A stretch of 64,000 nucleotides of DNA, from positions 1,922,001 to 1,986,000 of the forward strand of contig JARGXX010000001.1 in the NCBI GenBank assembly GCA_030374765.1, written 5' to 3'. The translations under genes and the position numbers were made by a program. This DNA is from Agarophyton chilense. Its lineage: Eukaryota; Rhodophyta; Florideophyceae; Gracilariales; Gracilariaceae. This document shows positions 41,351-53,719 of this stretch, piece by piece. The number at the start of each line of letters is the position of its first letter. Position 1 is the first letter of the stretch. Under the pieces are notes generated by a model. The model searched no databases. It was not told the origin of the DNA and worked only from the letters and a program-made list of their open reading frames with translations.

Positions 41351-42249
41351 GCCCTCGATTTTCTACCCGAGAGCCCTGCAGTTTGAAATTTTGTTTGTAG
41401 CAGGTCCATCACCTCTAAGGACGGTCAACCCATTCCATCCTCGGGACTACTTTAACCCATAGTGCAGGCTTGTGCTTTTAGGAGGGCTGCTCCTGGCTGA
41501 GCGCGCGACCTAAATAGGTCCAGCCGTCACCCGACCCCCATACAAGTGGAATTAGGTCCGGGCCTCGTATCCGCCAGGTCCCTGAGATTCGTGCCTCGAC
41601 AACACTACCCACAGTTACTACTGGACAGACCTTGGTGCTTTAAACACCCCCGCCTTACGTCATTACGCAAGGCGCATGGTACAGAAATTTGAACAATTGT
41701 TTTCCAGAAAACCACTCAAAAACTAAACACCGATACCGCGGAAACCGTTAATTCCGATATGCAACTTCAAAAAACCTTATAAGACTCGATTAAAAAACAC
41801 GCAGAACCCCCAGCCAGATACGACCTTCACGCGAGCTCCCGGATTGCACTGAAGATAAACTTGCGCACGTGGGAAAAAACCCCTGATCACCCAATTAAGG
41901 AAAGACCTTACATAATTCCGTTTCCGGACTCTAACACAAGCAACGCCAGCAAAGCCCAATGGACAACAACCCATACGGGAACACACTTAAGCTCTGCATT
42001 TCGTCGAACCTAGCCTTGAAATTTTTTTTTTCACCAGCATACCGCAATGCCCGGCCCCGAAGTACCGAAATTTTAATTTCCTCAGAAAATTGAAACAAGT
42101 TTCAAGAATTCCGAAAAAACACACCAACTTGATAGGGATCACTGGCCTACGGAGGCCTGATCACTTCCCTCTCCAACAGGGATACCTCCCTGACTTACTC
42201 CGTTAGCCAGCTTACGCTGCCCAGTCGACACCACCAGGAGGTGGAGTAA

Positions 42250-45239
42250 AGCTTTAGTCGACCAAACGCAGAGGCATCAATTTTTCGTCAAGTCTCCGGA
42301 AATAAAAATCCCTACGCAGGCTCTGGATTAAAACATCAAGTTCGTGTGCTAGTTCATTAGCTTTGCATGGTTCTAAAGGGATACCGTACTTGGTCGCAAG
42401 GATGTGTCTTGTACTACCATTTGTTGGAATGTGGAATGGATACCCTTTGGGCTCAATGGACCTAATGGGATGTTTTAACTGCTGGTTGGTTTGCAATCCC
42501 CGGTCTTGTGTTCTGTTTCTGGGGTCCTCGGTGGTTATCAACAATTGCAATGCGGGTTCCATTTTTGAAAAGAACCGTCTGGGATCTGAAGAATATCCCC
42601 CGGATGTGGCGGTCGATAAACGATGTCTCCAGAATTCAGTTCGTTTCCAGTTTGTTGATCACGATAAAGCGGACCCCTACCTTCAGGTTTCTAACCATGA
42701 CCATGAGGATAAGGTAAACAAGGGCCGAAAGATGCCTATTGCTAGCATCCACGAGTGGGTTCTGCTATGTGTAGGGCTGTATCCTCTCCAACAATCTTCG
42801 TCGTAATAATCTGGCATTCACCAGATTGGGTCCCGCTCCTGTATCCAGGACGGTAATATATGGAATTTAATGGTTAGTGGTAAACCCAAGGGTGATTTTT
42901 ACCTTGTAATAACTCTACATGAGGGAGCATATAGTGACTGGGTCGCCTAGAACCTCTTTCCCTCCAGTTACAAATGCTTATTCATCCATACCTTATCCGG
43001 ATGATATTGGAAGGCCTTCCAAGTGGGCCCGGTTGGGAGTGGCCTTCATTCCAGCCGTTCGGCATTTTCCGCCTCGTGAACGGGCTCAGCTTCCTGAGTT
43101 CCGTACGTGACAAAACTGACCAGTTGGGGTGCCATAGGGGGCGCTACGAGTTGGAGACTGAAGGCTTCCCGATAGTTGTGCTGCCGCACCCCTGCAGGAG
43201 CATGGCTCGTTTCTGGGGCTCCACTCTGCCAAGATGCTTCGCCAAATGATGGGGAAATAAGCAAAACCGTCAAAGGGGGTTGCCTGTTGCGGGTTCTCTT
43301 AATTCTATTGTGGTTGATTTTCGTTGGAACTTATCAGGGAATGGCATTGCCGTCCTGTAAAAGGGCTGCCCACCAAATTGGTAAGCATATGGTGCTGCAA
43401 AAACCTGGTACGGTGGAGCGGATACCATCGTTGAAGGAGGCGATGGTGGGTCCGCTGGTATCCTACCAGATACTGAACTCTAGCAGTTGGAACTGAAAAA
43501 CGATTGTTCCCAACCTGGGATGTGTCGATCACATGAATCACTTGCCCATGAGGTGTGTCCCCGGCTGATCCGTCATCGTTCGTGGATGCTTCTTCGATAC
43601 CGAAGACTGACCGTTTCGGTGTATCCTTTTTCCCTTTCGCTGTGAGTGCCAGTGTCCTTTTCCCATTTGTAGCTTATCTCCCAGGCCCTGCGCGTAACGC
43701 GCCATTGCCTTTTAATCCACCTTTCGGTTTGTACCAAGGTAATTCCTTACCTGCAACCTTATTGGTTTGTCAATGTTATCGGCATACAATAACTTCAACA
43801 TTGTGATAGTCAAAACGCTACCACATTGGGACACAGTCACTCAGAGCAAGCGGCGTGCGTAATCTAATTTGGTTCGTCCTGCTCGTTGACGGTATTGGAG
43901 CACCTCAGAGTAGGCCTACTGAATCACCTCATCGGTTGCATAGGGTTTTCAGAGGAATTTTACCACCTGGGGGTGTTTTGTCACCCTTTCTGTCTGTTCA
44001 TCATCCACCGCCATGGTATTGCCTTGTACGTGCCTTTGCAACATAACGGCGGGCTGATTTTTGAGGTAAAACTGAAATAGTCATATCGCGGCACCTTTTG
44101 AAACCCCATTTTGGTCACATACTATCCTGAATCTTGAAGGAAGTAGATGATAGCGATGGGTGCAGCTCCCGAAAAATGGGTATCACCCATATGGAAACTA
44201 AGCTTCCGGGTATGTTTAGTTATCTTCTAAGCCACCTCTTCGGTATACTCAGATTTCTTCTTCTCTAATCTATAGATGTGGTAGTCAGCCGCTTTTTTAA
44301 AAAGGTCGTTCAACGGAACGATCACCTCTAGGTCGAGATCGCTGTCGGAATTTCACTCCGACGAGTCATACCGTTTAGTCTTACCCTTGCGGTTATTTTT
44401 CTCCTTCTTGTGACGGGAATCCTTCCTGCATTTCTGTGAACCTCTTCCATTGTCATCCCACCATATTCGGTTTCCGAGTTCAAAAAGTCACGGTCCGACT
44501 GATGCCCATTTTTCTTCGCCGTTTTGGTTTTCTTCTTTTTCTTACTAGACGATCGTCCGTTTCGCTCCTCTTCCGAGCTCGACGATCCATCTTTACCACC
44601 AGGGTCTCCGCCAATGGTTCCTTGCGCAGCTTCGCCAATAGGTTTCGGTAGGTAATAATACCCTGGTCCTTTAATCGCCGGAGGCTCTGCCCCTTTCTGA
44701 ATGCGGTCGTGCGTCTTCCTACTGCTCGCTAAGTTGGAAGGTTGGTTTGGATATCGAAAACACCATGAGGTTTCCGAAAAGGAGCTTGGGCCTCCACCTT
44801 AACGGTGTTTGCTTTCGCCCCTAATTTGGGTTCGCAAACCCCATTGGTCTGTAGGGATAGCGCTATCAATGAGTCGATTTGTCCGCTTACCTCTTTCTCG
44901 AGGTAATTGATGATAAATAACGTCACACGGTCCATCACTTCCTGATAGGTCTTATCCACCATCTCACTGTGGTATTCCACTGAAGACTGTAAAGATCTCG
45001 GGGCTGTGGGTATCCACAGAAATGACCGCGAAAAGCGGTTGTCGCCTTGCAAGCGACGGTTCTTAGATAAGTAGAGAGTGTGGGGAAAGCAACCAGGTGT
45101 GCCTGAACAATGGGGATAGTACGTGTATTCAAGAGGCGGATGTCCAGATGCAGCGGTACGTAATTCACACGAGATCGGCTCGACAAACCTTGTGGTAACA
45201 CAAATAACCAGGTAAGAGTAGAGGAAACAGCAAGGAAAC

Positions 45240-45290
<51 letters not shown>

Positions 45291-45990
45291 CTGTAGAAAA
45301 AGGGCAGTAATCGCGCACCAGTAGAGGGTATCCTCAGAACAAGAGCTCTAGCTCAGAACAGTTAAGAACTGATACTATAGGTACCCCTTTGTGGCAAACC
45401 ACTTTAGGATTTCTAGGACACACCAAGATGGTGTTTAGGGTCATTGGTTGTTGGTTGGCCTTCGCCGTCCTCACCTGGGCCGTGCGCCCTTTAATTTGCC
45501 AAGAGGAAAAGAAAGTACTGTCCAGTAATGCATACAAGTGGCGTGCCACTACACCATTATCTAAATAATACCAAATAAAATATTTGGTGATGGCACCTTA
45601 CAGTGTACACTAAATACAGTACTTCCTATTTAAATTTCTCCTGTCCTAACCTTTCCATGAAGTAATTCTTCTCATAACTTCTCGTAATCGAGTATATTCA
45701 AGGCAATAGCTTATGAATGCCGTATCAAGACTTCATAATACTTCGATCGATCGAACTCAGGTGCATCCAGAATGCTACACTCACGGGTAATTGAATCGAT
45801 ACCTAGACGGGAACAAGGCGGTTCATCCTGTTGTCCAAACACATTGGTATTTCGGGCTTCTGTCGATTGACCTTCTGTATGTCGTTCTGCCACATCAACC
45901 TGGGTGGTTCTCGGCTTTCGAAAAAATTTCTCTGGGTTGTCCATAATTGGTTGTGCAAGTCCTCTCTATTGAGGGAGACCACCAACTAGT
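42250..45990 (-). pseudogene. G3 gag and protease fragment (fossil)
   Basis: Decayed gag and protease of G3: DTGAGPNLVNARLL near 42.84 kb and a gag stretch near 44.27 kb aligning with the YRYYRLE region of G1 and G2. A further stretch (MVDKTYQEVMDRVTLF) near 44.9 kb resembles the N-terminal gag of G4. Confidence 0.7.
45239..45285. repeat. (CA)n microsatellite
   Basis: About 23 CA units inside the G3 gag region. Confidence 0.97.
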
Positions 45991-46154
45991 GCACTAGGTG
46001 CCGTAGTGACGCGTCTCAGGGTTTTTTGATGATTTCCGCATTAAAACAAACAAATGAGTGAGCAGTTGCTATTTCAGCGACTCCTTCACCAAAGGATATG
46101 GAGTCAACTCCAAATTCTCCCTTTCAATTCCAAACCTGGTGAACGCCAATTTCT

Positions 46155-46460
46155 AAGTCGGGGGGACCAAAACGTGGTATAACCCAATATGGTTGGGGGG
46201 GGGGGGGGTATAAAATCCGTCGGTTGTAGGGAGCGCGCAACGTGCTTGACCTAGGAGGTGAAGATTGAAGATACCTGTAAGGTGTGGCAACATCAGGGAT
46301 CGAAGGCTGCAAAAGGAACGGCGGGCGTACTGAGACCACGTTGCCCAGTGAACCTTGATTCTGTCCCACAAGTAGGTTACAAAAGGACCAAAACTGTGCG
46401 TCACATGCGAAACGTGTCCCACACGTGGCCAAATGAATGGCACTGGCAAGGGGAATAATT
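46155..46460 (-). repeat. LTR-like sequence of G3 with adjoining primer-binding site
   Basis: 46155-46169 on the minus strand reads TGGTCCCCCCGACTT, one or two changes from the primer site of G1, G2 and G4. The LTR-like sequence starts at 46175 (TGGTATAA) and includes a G-run at about 46195-46208 and a TATAAAA. It aligns with 19693-19870. The upper end is uncertain. Confidence 0.6.
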
Positions 46461-46761
46461 TTTGAACTTTTTTATCAATCGAAAGGCGGCCTAACTGTAG
46501 TTCATGATATTGGATAACTCTTAATGTGATCTTTACGTGAACAACAGAAACCTCTTTGGACCTGTTTCGTCCATTTTATAATTTTCGTGAACAATCGATG
46601 TCTCTATGCCATATGTGGGACTCATTTTGGTGGCAACCCTAGGAATCAAGCGCGGTACAATTCAGTCGATTTTAAGTATCTGCACATCTGTATGTCTTAG
46701 GCCTGTTCTATAAACTGTAATCATGTTTTGGAATATGAAATGTGGAACGTTGCATGAGCTC
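46461..46761. other. Spacer between G3 and G4
   Basis: About 300 bp; no gene or repeat recognised. Confidence 0.4.
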
Positions 46762-47207
46762 TGTGAAGGAGCAACGATAATGGTTGAGGCCTTTAAGCCG
46801 CCGGGCCCTAAGGGAACTGACAGATGCCAAGTGGACTGGACGACCTCAGCTGGACTGATTTCGATTATTAATTTATTTTAATTAGTGTAATAGATTAGCA
46901 TTACAGTGCCAGGAAGATTCAGGCGCCTCGTCGGTACTACTTACTTAGCTCGAGTGACGCTTCTCCCTTAGAGTAAGGTAGGCACCGTCAGGATACTAAA
47001 TAACCCTCTTTGGTATATTAGTTCTACCAATAGGTCCTCAAGCCATCGTTGCCCTAGCTTTAACCTGTAGGAATACGCAGTAAACGCCAGCACGTTACAC
47101 CAAGTACTCTGGGAGTGCTGCCGTCAAGGATTCAAACCTTGAGACCCGCTCTACCACTCTACCACCGGTCGAGACCCGTACTCTGTCCCACCCGTCATTG
47201 CATTACA
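46762..47207 (+). repeat. 5' LTR of G4
   Basis: 446 bp; shares blocks such as TTTTAATTAGTGTAATAGAT and GCATTACAGTGCCAGG with the 3' LTR. Confidence 0.9.
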
Positions 47208-47210
47208 TTT

Positions 47211-47224
47211 TGGTCTCCCGACTT
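47211..47224 (+). other. Primer-binding site of G4
   Basis: TGGTCTCCCGACTT, identical to G1 and G2 although the LTRs are unrelated in sequence. Confidence 0.7.
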
Positions 47225-47455
47225 CGAATCCTCTAGAAATTATTGAACGGACCACTGGAACGAAGAATTATCCGGATTCTAACCTTTTGTTTACTTCCCC
47301 AACGGACCAGAAGTACAGAAGCAACCGCCATAATGGATGCAAGAAACATACCCAACCGACCAGACCATAGGATTCCTACGGCAGAATCGGTTGTCACTGC
47401 AGCGCTGAAGATGTCGCCTGAACCATAGGTTGATGATGTTAGCGACCGCAAGAGC

Positions 47456-50400
47456 ATGAGGAGCCAGCCGCAAGGAGTACTGACTCGGCTGGAAGACCGT
47501 GAAAGGATTCGCCGAGAATCCACGATAGCAGCGCATATACGAAAACGCCTCACCAGGGCCACCTCTAGGACAGGAACATCACAAGGAGAACCCCGTAAGA
47601 CCGAAGGAATTAGAGAGAATATTCCCACAGGTCTAGCCGGCCTTCTCTGGCCCCGTGTCCATGTGCTCTGCTCAGACTATGTGGATTCCATTGTGGACAT
47701 GCAACTCGCTACGGCGGTCGCTGACCATACAGATTACCTCGTTACGCGAATCATCACTGATATCATGAAGTCTGAGCTATTCTCAGACTCCGTCATTCAG
47801 GCCGTTCAAGGAGCAGTCACCAGCCAGTCAGGGAACGTGGTCCCTAGAACCACTTCACAAGTTAACGATCGGCTTCCATATGGCAACCCCCTACCGAACC
47901 CCTAGGAGTGGCGTTAATACTTGCCCCTCGCCGGGAATAACATACGGAAAATCCAATGGAAGGTCAATCTAGGAGCAGAAGAGAGGCTCCGCGTCTAGAA
48001 GAGAAACATATTGCCCCACCCAAACGACAATATGAGATACAGCGACCTCAGGGCTCCATCGGATCTGATAGAGAGATCGATCCTCTAGGTCCCTATTCAG
48101 CTGGAAAGAAAAGTAGTAACCGCAGGAGAAAGAAAAACAGAAGGAGTGAAAGAAGAGACCATTCGGACTCGAGTGATTTCAAATCTGCCTCGACCGAAAC
48201 GACCGACTCGGAAGTGGATGAGGCTGCCGTTCGAGGCTCAAACCACTGAAAACAACCAACGAACTTTTCTTAAAGGTTTTGGGCCACCTGAATTCCCGGC
48301 TGGTCGACAGGTTCCCGAAATATTTTGGTTCAGTGGCTCGAAGAGTCTCAAACAGGGCATAACGGATGCAACTAACCATTACGATTTCATTGCTGTACTT
48401 AGGTTTCTCATTGTGTCCCGTACGGCCTGTGACCAGGAAGGTGTCCACAAGGGCGCTGCTCTGTACCTTTTCCAATTCTTTCTTACACGATAGGCGCGTG
48501 ACCGAGTGGTTTCGAAGATATCTGGCTCAACTGACCTCGTGGATGCTGGAGACCGTGATCTTTTCATGTCATACCCTCAGGTTGTTCATTACCTCTTGGA
48601 AACTTACGCCAAGTATGACGTTATAATGGATGCCCACCAGGAAGTAACCTTCTTTAGGCAGAGCTGCAACATGACCGAATCGGCTTTCGCAGACGAACTA
48701 TGGAAGAAGGCTTACCGATGTGGAAACTTGTTCTCCGAAGGACGGTTTAAACGTCACTTCATCACGGGATTACTCCCTGCCATTCGGACGCATGTCCGCA
48801 ATTACTACACGGAAAACCCACAGTACTCCTTCTTAAGGCTCGTCACTTATGCCGAAAGTTATGGCGAAAACTACAGGAATTCCAGGCGAGACATTGATGT
48901 ATCCAGAGGACACGCAACTACATTGCGTAAACCCAACCAAGCCCATTTGGTTAGCTCCACGGAATCGGACATAGATGCATCACTTCATTAATCCGATTCG
49001 GGAGATGTTCTTGCGGTCAATTTCAGTGTCCCTAAGTCCGGGCCCCCATCATTTACCTCCAAAGGAACTACAGCGACCACTGGACCACCCGCACCACAGT
49101 ATTATCCCTTTCCGCCCCAGGAGGACGTTTTTGTTCGCTCCCCAAGGGCTGGTTTCCTCTTTTTTTCCACGGCTCAACCTTGTGACTGCACGATGTATCT
49201 GCCTGAGAACGCACGTAAAAACCTCCTATCCCTAAAGGAAGAGAAATACCGGGTGCGGAGATCCGAAGGAATGTTTAACAGGGCACAGCAACGAACCACA
49301 GGGACCCCTGAAATCTCACGCTATGCCACGCCTCAGGATACTCCGATCAAAGCCCCACAGGTCCACGCCATTGTAGACCGTACGAACGACCCCAAAGTGG
49401 AATCTTATCCTCAAGAAGAAACGGAAATCACATCGGAAAACTCTTAGAGGGTCGACGCGAGGCAAATCCTTCCTCTTAAAGCCCCTGCCTCAACCAATTG
49501 GACGGTCATGAGCCAAAAAGCTCCTCACCTCCCAATAGAAACTACCCACGATGGACCAATCAGGATGAACCATAATTGGAACACAGTAACGACCCTGTCT
49601 GTATCCTCAGGAAAGAGAATTACAACGTTCTTGTAACCGTGAGAATTCGTTCCAACAACTCTCGAGTGATCACAGCCATATTGGACACAAGCGCTGGTTT
49701 CAATTTGGTCCACCTTAAGCTACTCCCAACCGGTGGGCAAGATTTCGTTCAGGCAAGGAAGACCTTCAGGACTACCGATGCATCACATAGACCAATAAAA
49801 ATTAAAGCTATAGTACCACTTTACCTCCAGTTAGGACGATTTCAAGTCCGCACGTGGTTCCTTGTATGTCCTAACTTGGGCGCTGAGGCAATCCTAGGGA
49901 CCTCCTTTATCGATCGATACATTAAGTCCATTCATCCAGGCCTTAGGACAGTCGCTTTCTACCGCGCACCTTCCATCTCCATAACTGGTACGGCCCCACG
50001 GCCAGGAGCTAACTGCAAACGAGCGGTTGCCACCGAAAACACGAAGTCCAATAAGGTTTGCCTGTCAACGGCCATAACTATACCCCCGATGACCCAAATC
50101 GCTGTATCGGTCCATTCCCAGTCTTCAAATCTCGTAACGATTCAAAACCACCCGAAAACGGTTCTGATGCACCTCACCTTGATGGCCAATGGATTAATGG
50201 ACACTAACCCCAACATGCCCTTCTTGGACACAGTCAGCAACTTCAAAGATAAACCCGTACGGTTACTTAAAGGTAGAGTGATCTGCATCACTCTAAACGC
50301 GCCCGATAATGGAGGCCCAGTTGGATACCTTTGAACCCGAGCTCCCGACGAAAATGTCGACTCTTGAGAAAGGATAGTCGCTATCGGCGCAGAATTCGAA

Positions 50401-53244
50401 TCCTATTGGCCCCAGGTACTTGATATCCTCAGGGAATATCAGGCCATGTGGCCAGGTAGTTTGGGCTAAATCAGAGCCAATACACAGCTCATTCACCTTC
50501 AGAATGATGCCAGACCACAGTTCCAGCACCCATACAGTACATGCCTTAAGGGTAGGGAAATCGTCGCCGACCAGATAGACAATATGCGCAAAGCTGGAGT
50601 CATAGAGCCGGCGCCTCCTAACCAATCCGAATGGTCAAGTACCCTTGTCCTCGTGGCGAATGAAGATGGCTCCGTCAGGTTCTGCGTCGACTACAGGAAG
50701 CTGAACGCAGTAACCAAGAGGGACTCATACCCGATACCCTGCATGAATGAGTGTCTTGAATCCTTAGGCCAAGCTGTCGTATTTACAACACTGGATGGTA
50801 ACTCTGGATATTGGCAAATCTCTTTGGCCGAAGATGCATGAGCGCTGACAACTTTCACCACCCATGAAGATCTGTTCAGATGTACTCGTATGCCCTTTGG
50901 TTTAAAGAATGCGGCAGCAACCTTCCAACGGGTAGTGGACATCATATTGTCCAGAGACAAATGGAAGTTCGACTTGGTCTATTTGAATGACGTCATAATC
51001 TTCTCACGGACCGTAAAGAAACACCTTCGCCACGTGGAGAAGGTGCTAACACTCTTAAAGGACGCTGGAGTAACATTAAAACACCGCAAATGCGCCTTCT
51101 TCCAGGCCTCGGTGGACTATCTCGGTCACGTCCTCCTCCCAGGAAAGTTAAATGTGGCCACCTAGACCAGAAATGCGATTCGCCAGGCTAAGCCTTCTAG
51201 ATCCCACACGGAACTACGATCCTTCGTGGGCTTGTGCAATGTTTACCGACGGTTCGTCCAAGGGTTTGCCAAGATCTCCGCCCCTCTCAATGCGATTCTG
51301 AAAAAGGAAACACCTTCGGAGTTCAAAGCCCTTACCGACGACCAGCACGATGCATTTCAGACCTTAAAGGAAAAAATGCATAACCCACCCATTTTGGCTT
51401 TACCAAAGCCCAGTACACCTTTCGTCCTGGACACAGATGACTCTGATGTCCAAGTTGGTTGTGCACTGCTACAGGAACAGGAGTCACCGAAGGACTATTG
51501 ACCTATTGGATACTGCAGCAGAAAGCTCACCAGCACAAAGAGAAACTCCATTACGACTGAAAAGGAATCTATAGCCATCGTATGGTTTGTATTTACACTC
51601 CGTCCGTACCTCGAGGGAACCAGGTTTACCATTAGGAAAGACCAAGATTCACTCTGCTTGTTACTCAATATGACCAATACATCGAGTCGCCACGCTAGGT
51701 TGCGCCTCAGGCTCTCCGAATATGTCTACGAGATAACCTATAGGCCAGGCATCAAGCACCAGGCAGCAGATGCCCTGTCGCGAATCATTACCGATGGAAC
51801 TGACGACACCCCATTGGACGACCTCATTCCCACCCCCTTTACAGACGATGGACATCATGACTATACAAAAACAGATGACCTTGTGAGTAAGGTGCAATCG
51901 GAGGACCCTGAGGCAAAGGAGAACGAAGTACACGTATTGGACTGGGAGACAGTACCGCCCAACTCGACACTACCTCCGGTTAACGCGATAGCCTCGGAGG
52001 AGAAAGAGCTCCTCCCTATAACTATCGAAGAACTCCTACAGGCGCAGGTCGAAGAAGAGTACTGCAAGGAAACAGCCCAATTGGTAGGAAGCCCTGGATG
52101 CCTATTCGACTATGACCGATTTGGACTACTGTGTCGCCGCTCATCGCTGGATGGCGCACACCAACAGGTAGTACTAAGTTCACTATTGCGCGATTCCTAT
52201 ATCTCGCCCATATCCCTCGCCTGGCTTGTCACCCCGGAGGCCGACGAATGTACCAGACCCTAAGGAAGATCTTCTACCGGCCACTAATGGCACAGGACCT
52301 ATGGCAAACTGCACGGAACAGTGCATCTTGCGCACAGATCTGAGGGTCTCGCGCTAACCATAAGGCTAAAATTAAAGCTCTTCCCCGTCGCAGGTCCGAT
52401 GGAATATGTTGCAATGGATATAATTGGGCCTTTGCCTATGTCTTCCAATGGGCAACGGTTTGTTTTGGTTATAACCGATATGTTTACCAAACTTAACCGA
52501 GCTTTAAACGTAGGGAATACAACAGGCACAGTTGTCGCCACGTCCTTCGTGTCTCACTGGGTGCATCCACATGGGATGCCACTCTATCTTCTTCCGGATA
52601 ACGGCGGCCAGTTTTCTTTCAAATTTTTTTTGACACGTTTGTACTACCTTAGGTATCAAACATGTGACCACCACGGTGTACCACCCGCAAACCAAATGGC
52701 AAGCCCAACGCTTCAACCGCACCCTTCTGGACGGATTGGCACACTACGTATCGGAGCACAAATTGGACTGGGACGACTACGATGAGCAACTGGTTATGCC
52801 TACAACGCGCAAGGGCACGCTTCCATGGGGAAAACACCTTTTGATTTAACGCAATCGAGATCGCCACAGGCGATAGATGTTGACCTTCAGGAGTCTATCA
52901 TACCCCAAGAGATACCGGGAGGAATAACTCCTACCCTGGCGAAGCCCTACTCGAGCCGACGCATCGACCGCATTATCCAATCATCCAAAACTGTACTAAC
53001 CAAATCCCAATGGCGCTACAAGATCAATTTCGACAAAGCCGTTTGGAACACACCGACCTTTGGAAAAGGAAACTTGGTTTACCTGGACTGGCCACCAAAG
53101 AACTGTGAGGAACTCGAGGACACTACGTGGAAGTTCTTACCCCGCTCTACGGGACCATACAAAGTCTTTAAGGCCAATGAACACACCATCACGTTGCTAT
53201 TTAACGGCCTAGATGACACCGTGTCTATTGACCGCGTGACATGA
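47456..53244 (+). pseudogene. G4 gag-pol region (fossil)
   Basis: Gag with a capsid-like part near 48.5-49.0 kb (YRCGNLFSEG, where G2 has FHRSGNVHSAG), protease near 49.6-50.0 kb, RT with CVDYRKLNAVTKRDSYPIP and FTTLDGNSGYWQI, RNase H with FVLDTDDSDVQVGCAL near 51.43 kb, and an integrase core near 52.4-52.75 kb followed by a C-terminal region to 53.24 kb. Confidence 0.85.
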
Positions 53245-53719
53245 GCTCCCACCTCCCCCGAATCACCAAAGTCACAGTCCCCTGGCCCATCGAAATGACT
53301 ACGACCTTAGGTCGACGCTCAATCCCCATTTCTCGCCCGCTGGTGACGCAGAATCGGCAGCACGGAGCTCAGCATTCAGAAGGAGGCAACCATTGGGCCG
53401 AATGTTACCAAAACACCTTTCGATACGCCTCCGGAAATGACGGTTAGCTGGAGCACAACGGTTCGCCGGAGTGCCCGTATTTTAAAAAAATCTGTTTCTC
53501 AGGTGAGACCTGAGGAAGACCTGAGAAGCTCTCGAGGTTGGATGCTGTCCCGGGAGACACACGTTTGAGATACAGGAGCGAAGTTGGACAAGCACAAGCC
53601 TTAATTTATTTGAATAACTAAGAGAGGCTTAAAAGCCCTCTCCATCACGTCAAGGTTGGTGGATGCGGTCCGAACGCCAACAAGGCTCACTGGGGCGGCG
53701 GATTAGTACCTCAGTAGTT

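Larger units (their letters stand above)
36970..42240 (-). mobile_element. DIRS-like tyrosine-recombinase retrotransposon
   Basis: About 5.3 kb on the minus strand, with gag-like, reverse transcriptase, RNase H and tyrosine recombinase regions in that order, the plan of DIRS/Ngaro-type elements, and no aspartic protease or DDE integrase. It sits between two parts of one gypsy fossil (G3), so it inserted there. I could not recognise the terminal or internal complementary repeats, so the ends are approximate. The coding regions are long and open, so it looks largely whole and younger than its host element. Confidence 0.85.
35100..46460 (-). mobile_element. Ty3/gypsy element G3, old, split by a DIRS-like element
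   Basis: Minus-strand gypsy fossil. From high to low coordinate: LTR-like sequence (46460-46175), a primer-binding-site variant (46169-46155), gag (about 45.9-43.0 kb; a match to the conserved YRYYRLE stretch lies near 44.27 kb), protease with DTGAGPNL near 42.84 kb and continuing to about 42.25 kb, then the DIRS-like insertion. Beyond that come the post-protease linker (36.96-36.64 kb), reverse transcriptase (about 36.56-35.9 kb) and RNase H (about 35.8-35.4 kb). Integrase and the 3' LTR are not found. Broken in many places and clearly older than G2. A CA microsatellite has expanded inside gag. Confidence 0.8.

Noticed and set aside
42130-42170. Imperfect palindrome as terminal repeat of the DIRS-like element
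   Set aside because: Partial pairing only, and no matching sequence at the other end near 37.0 kb.
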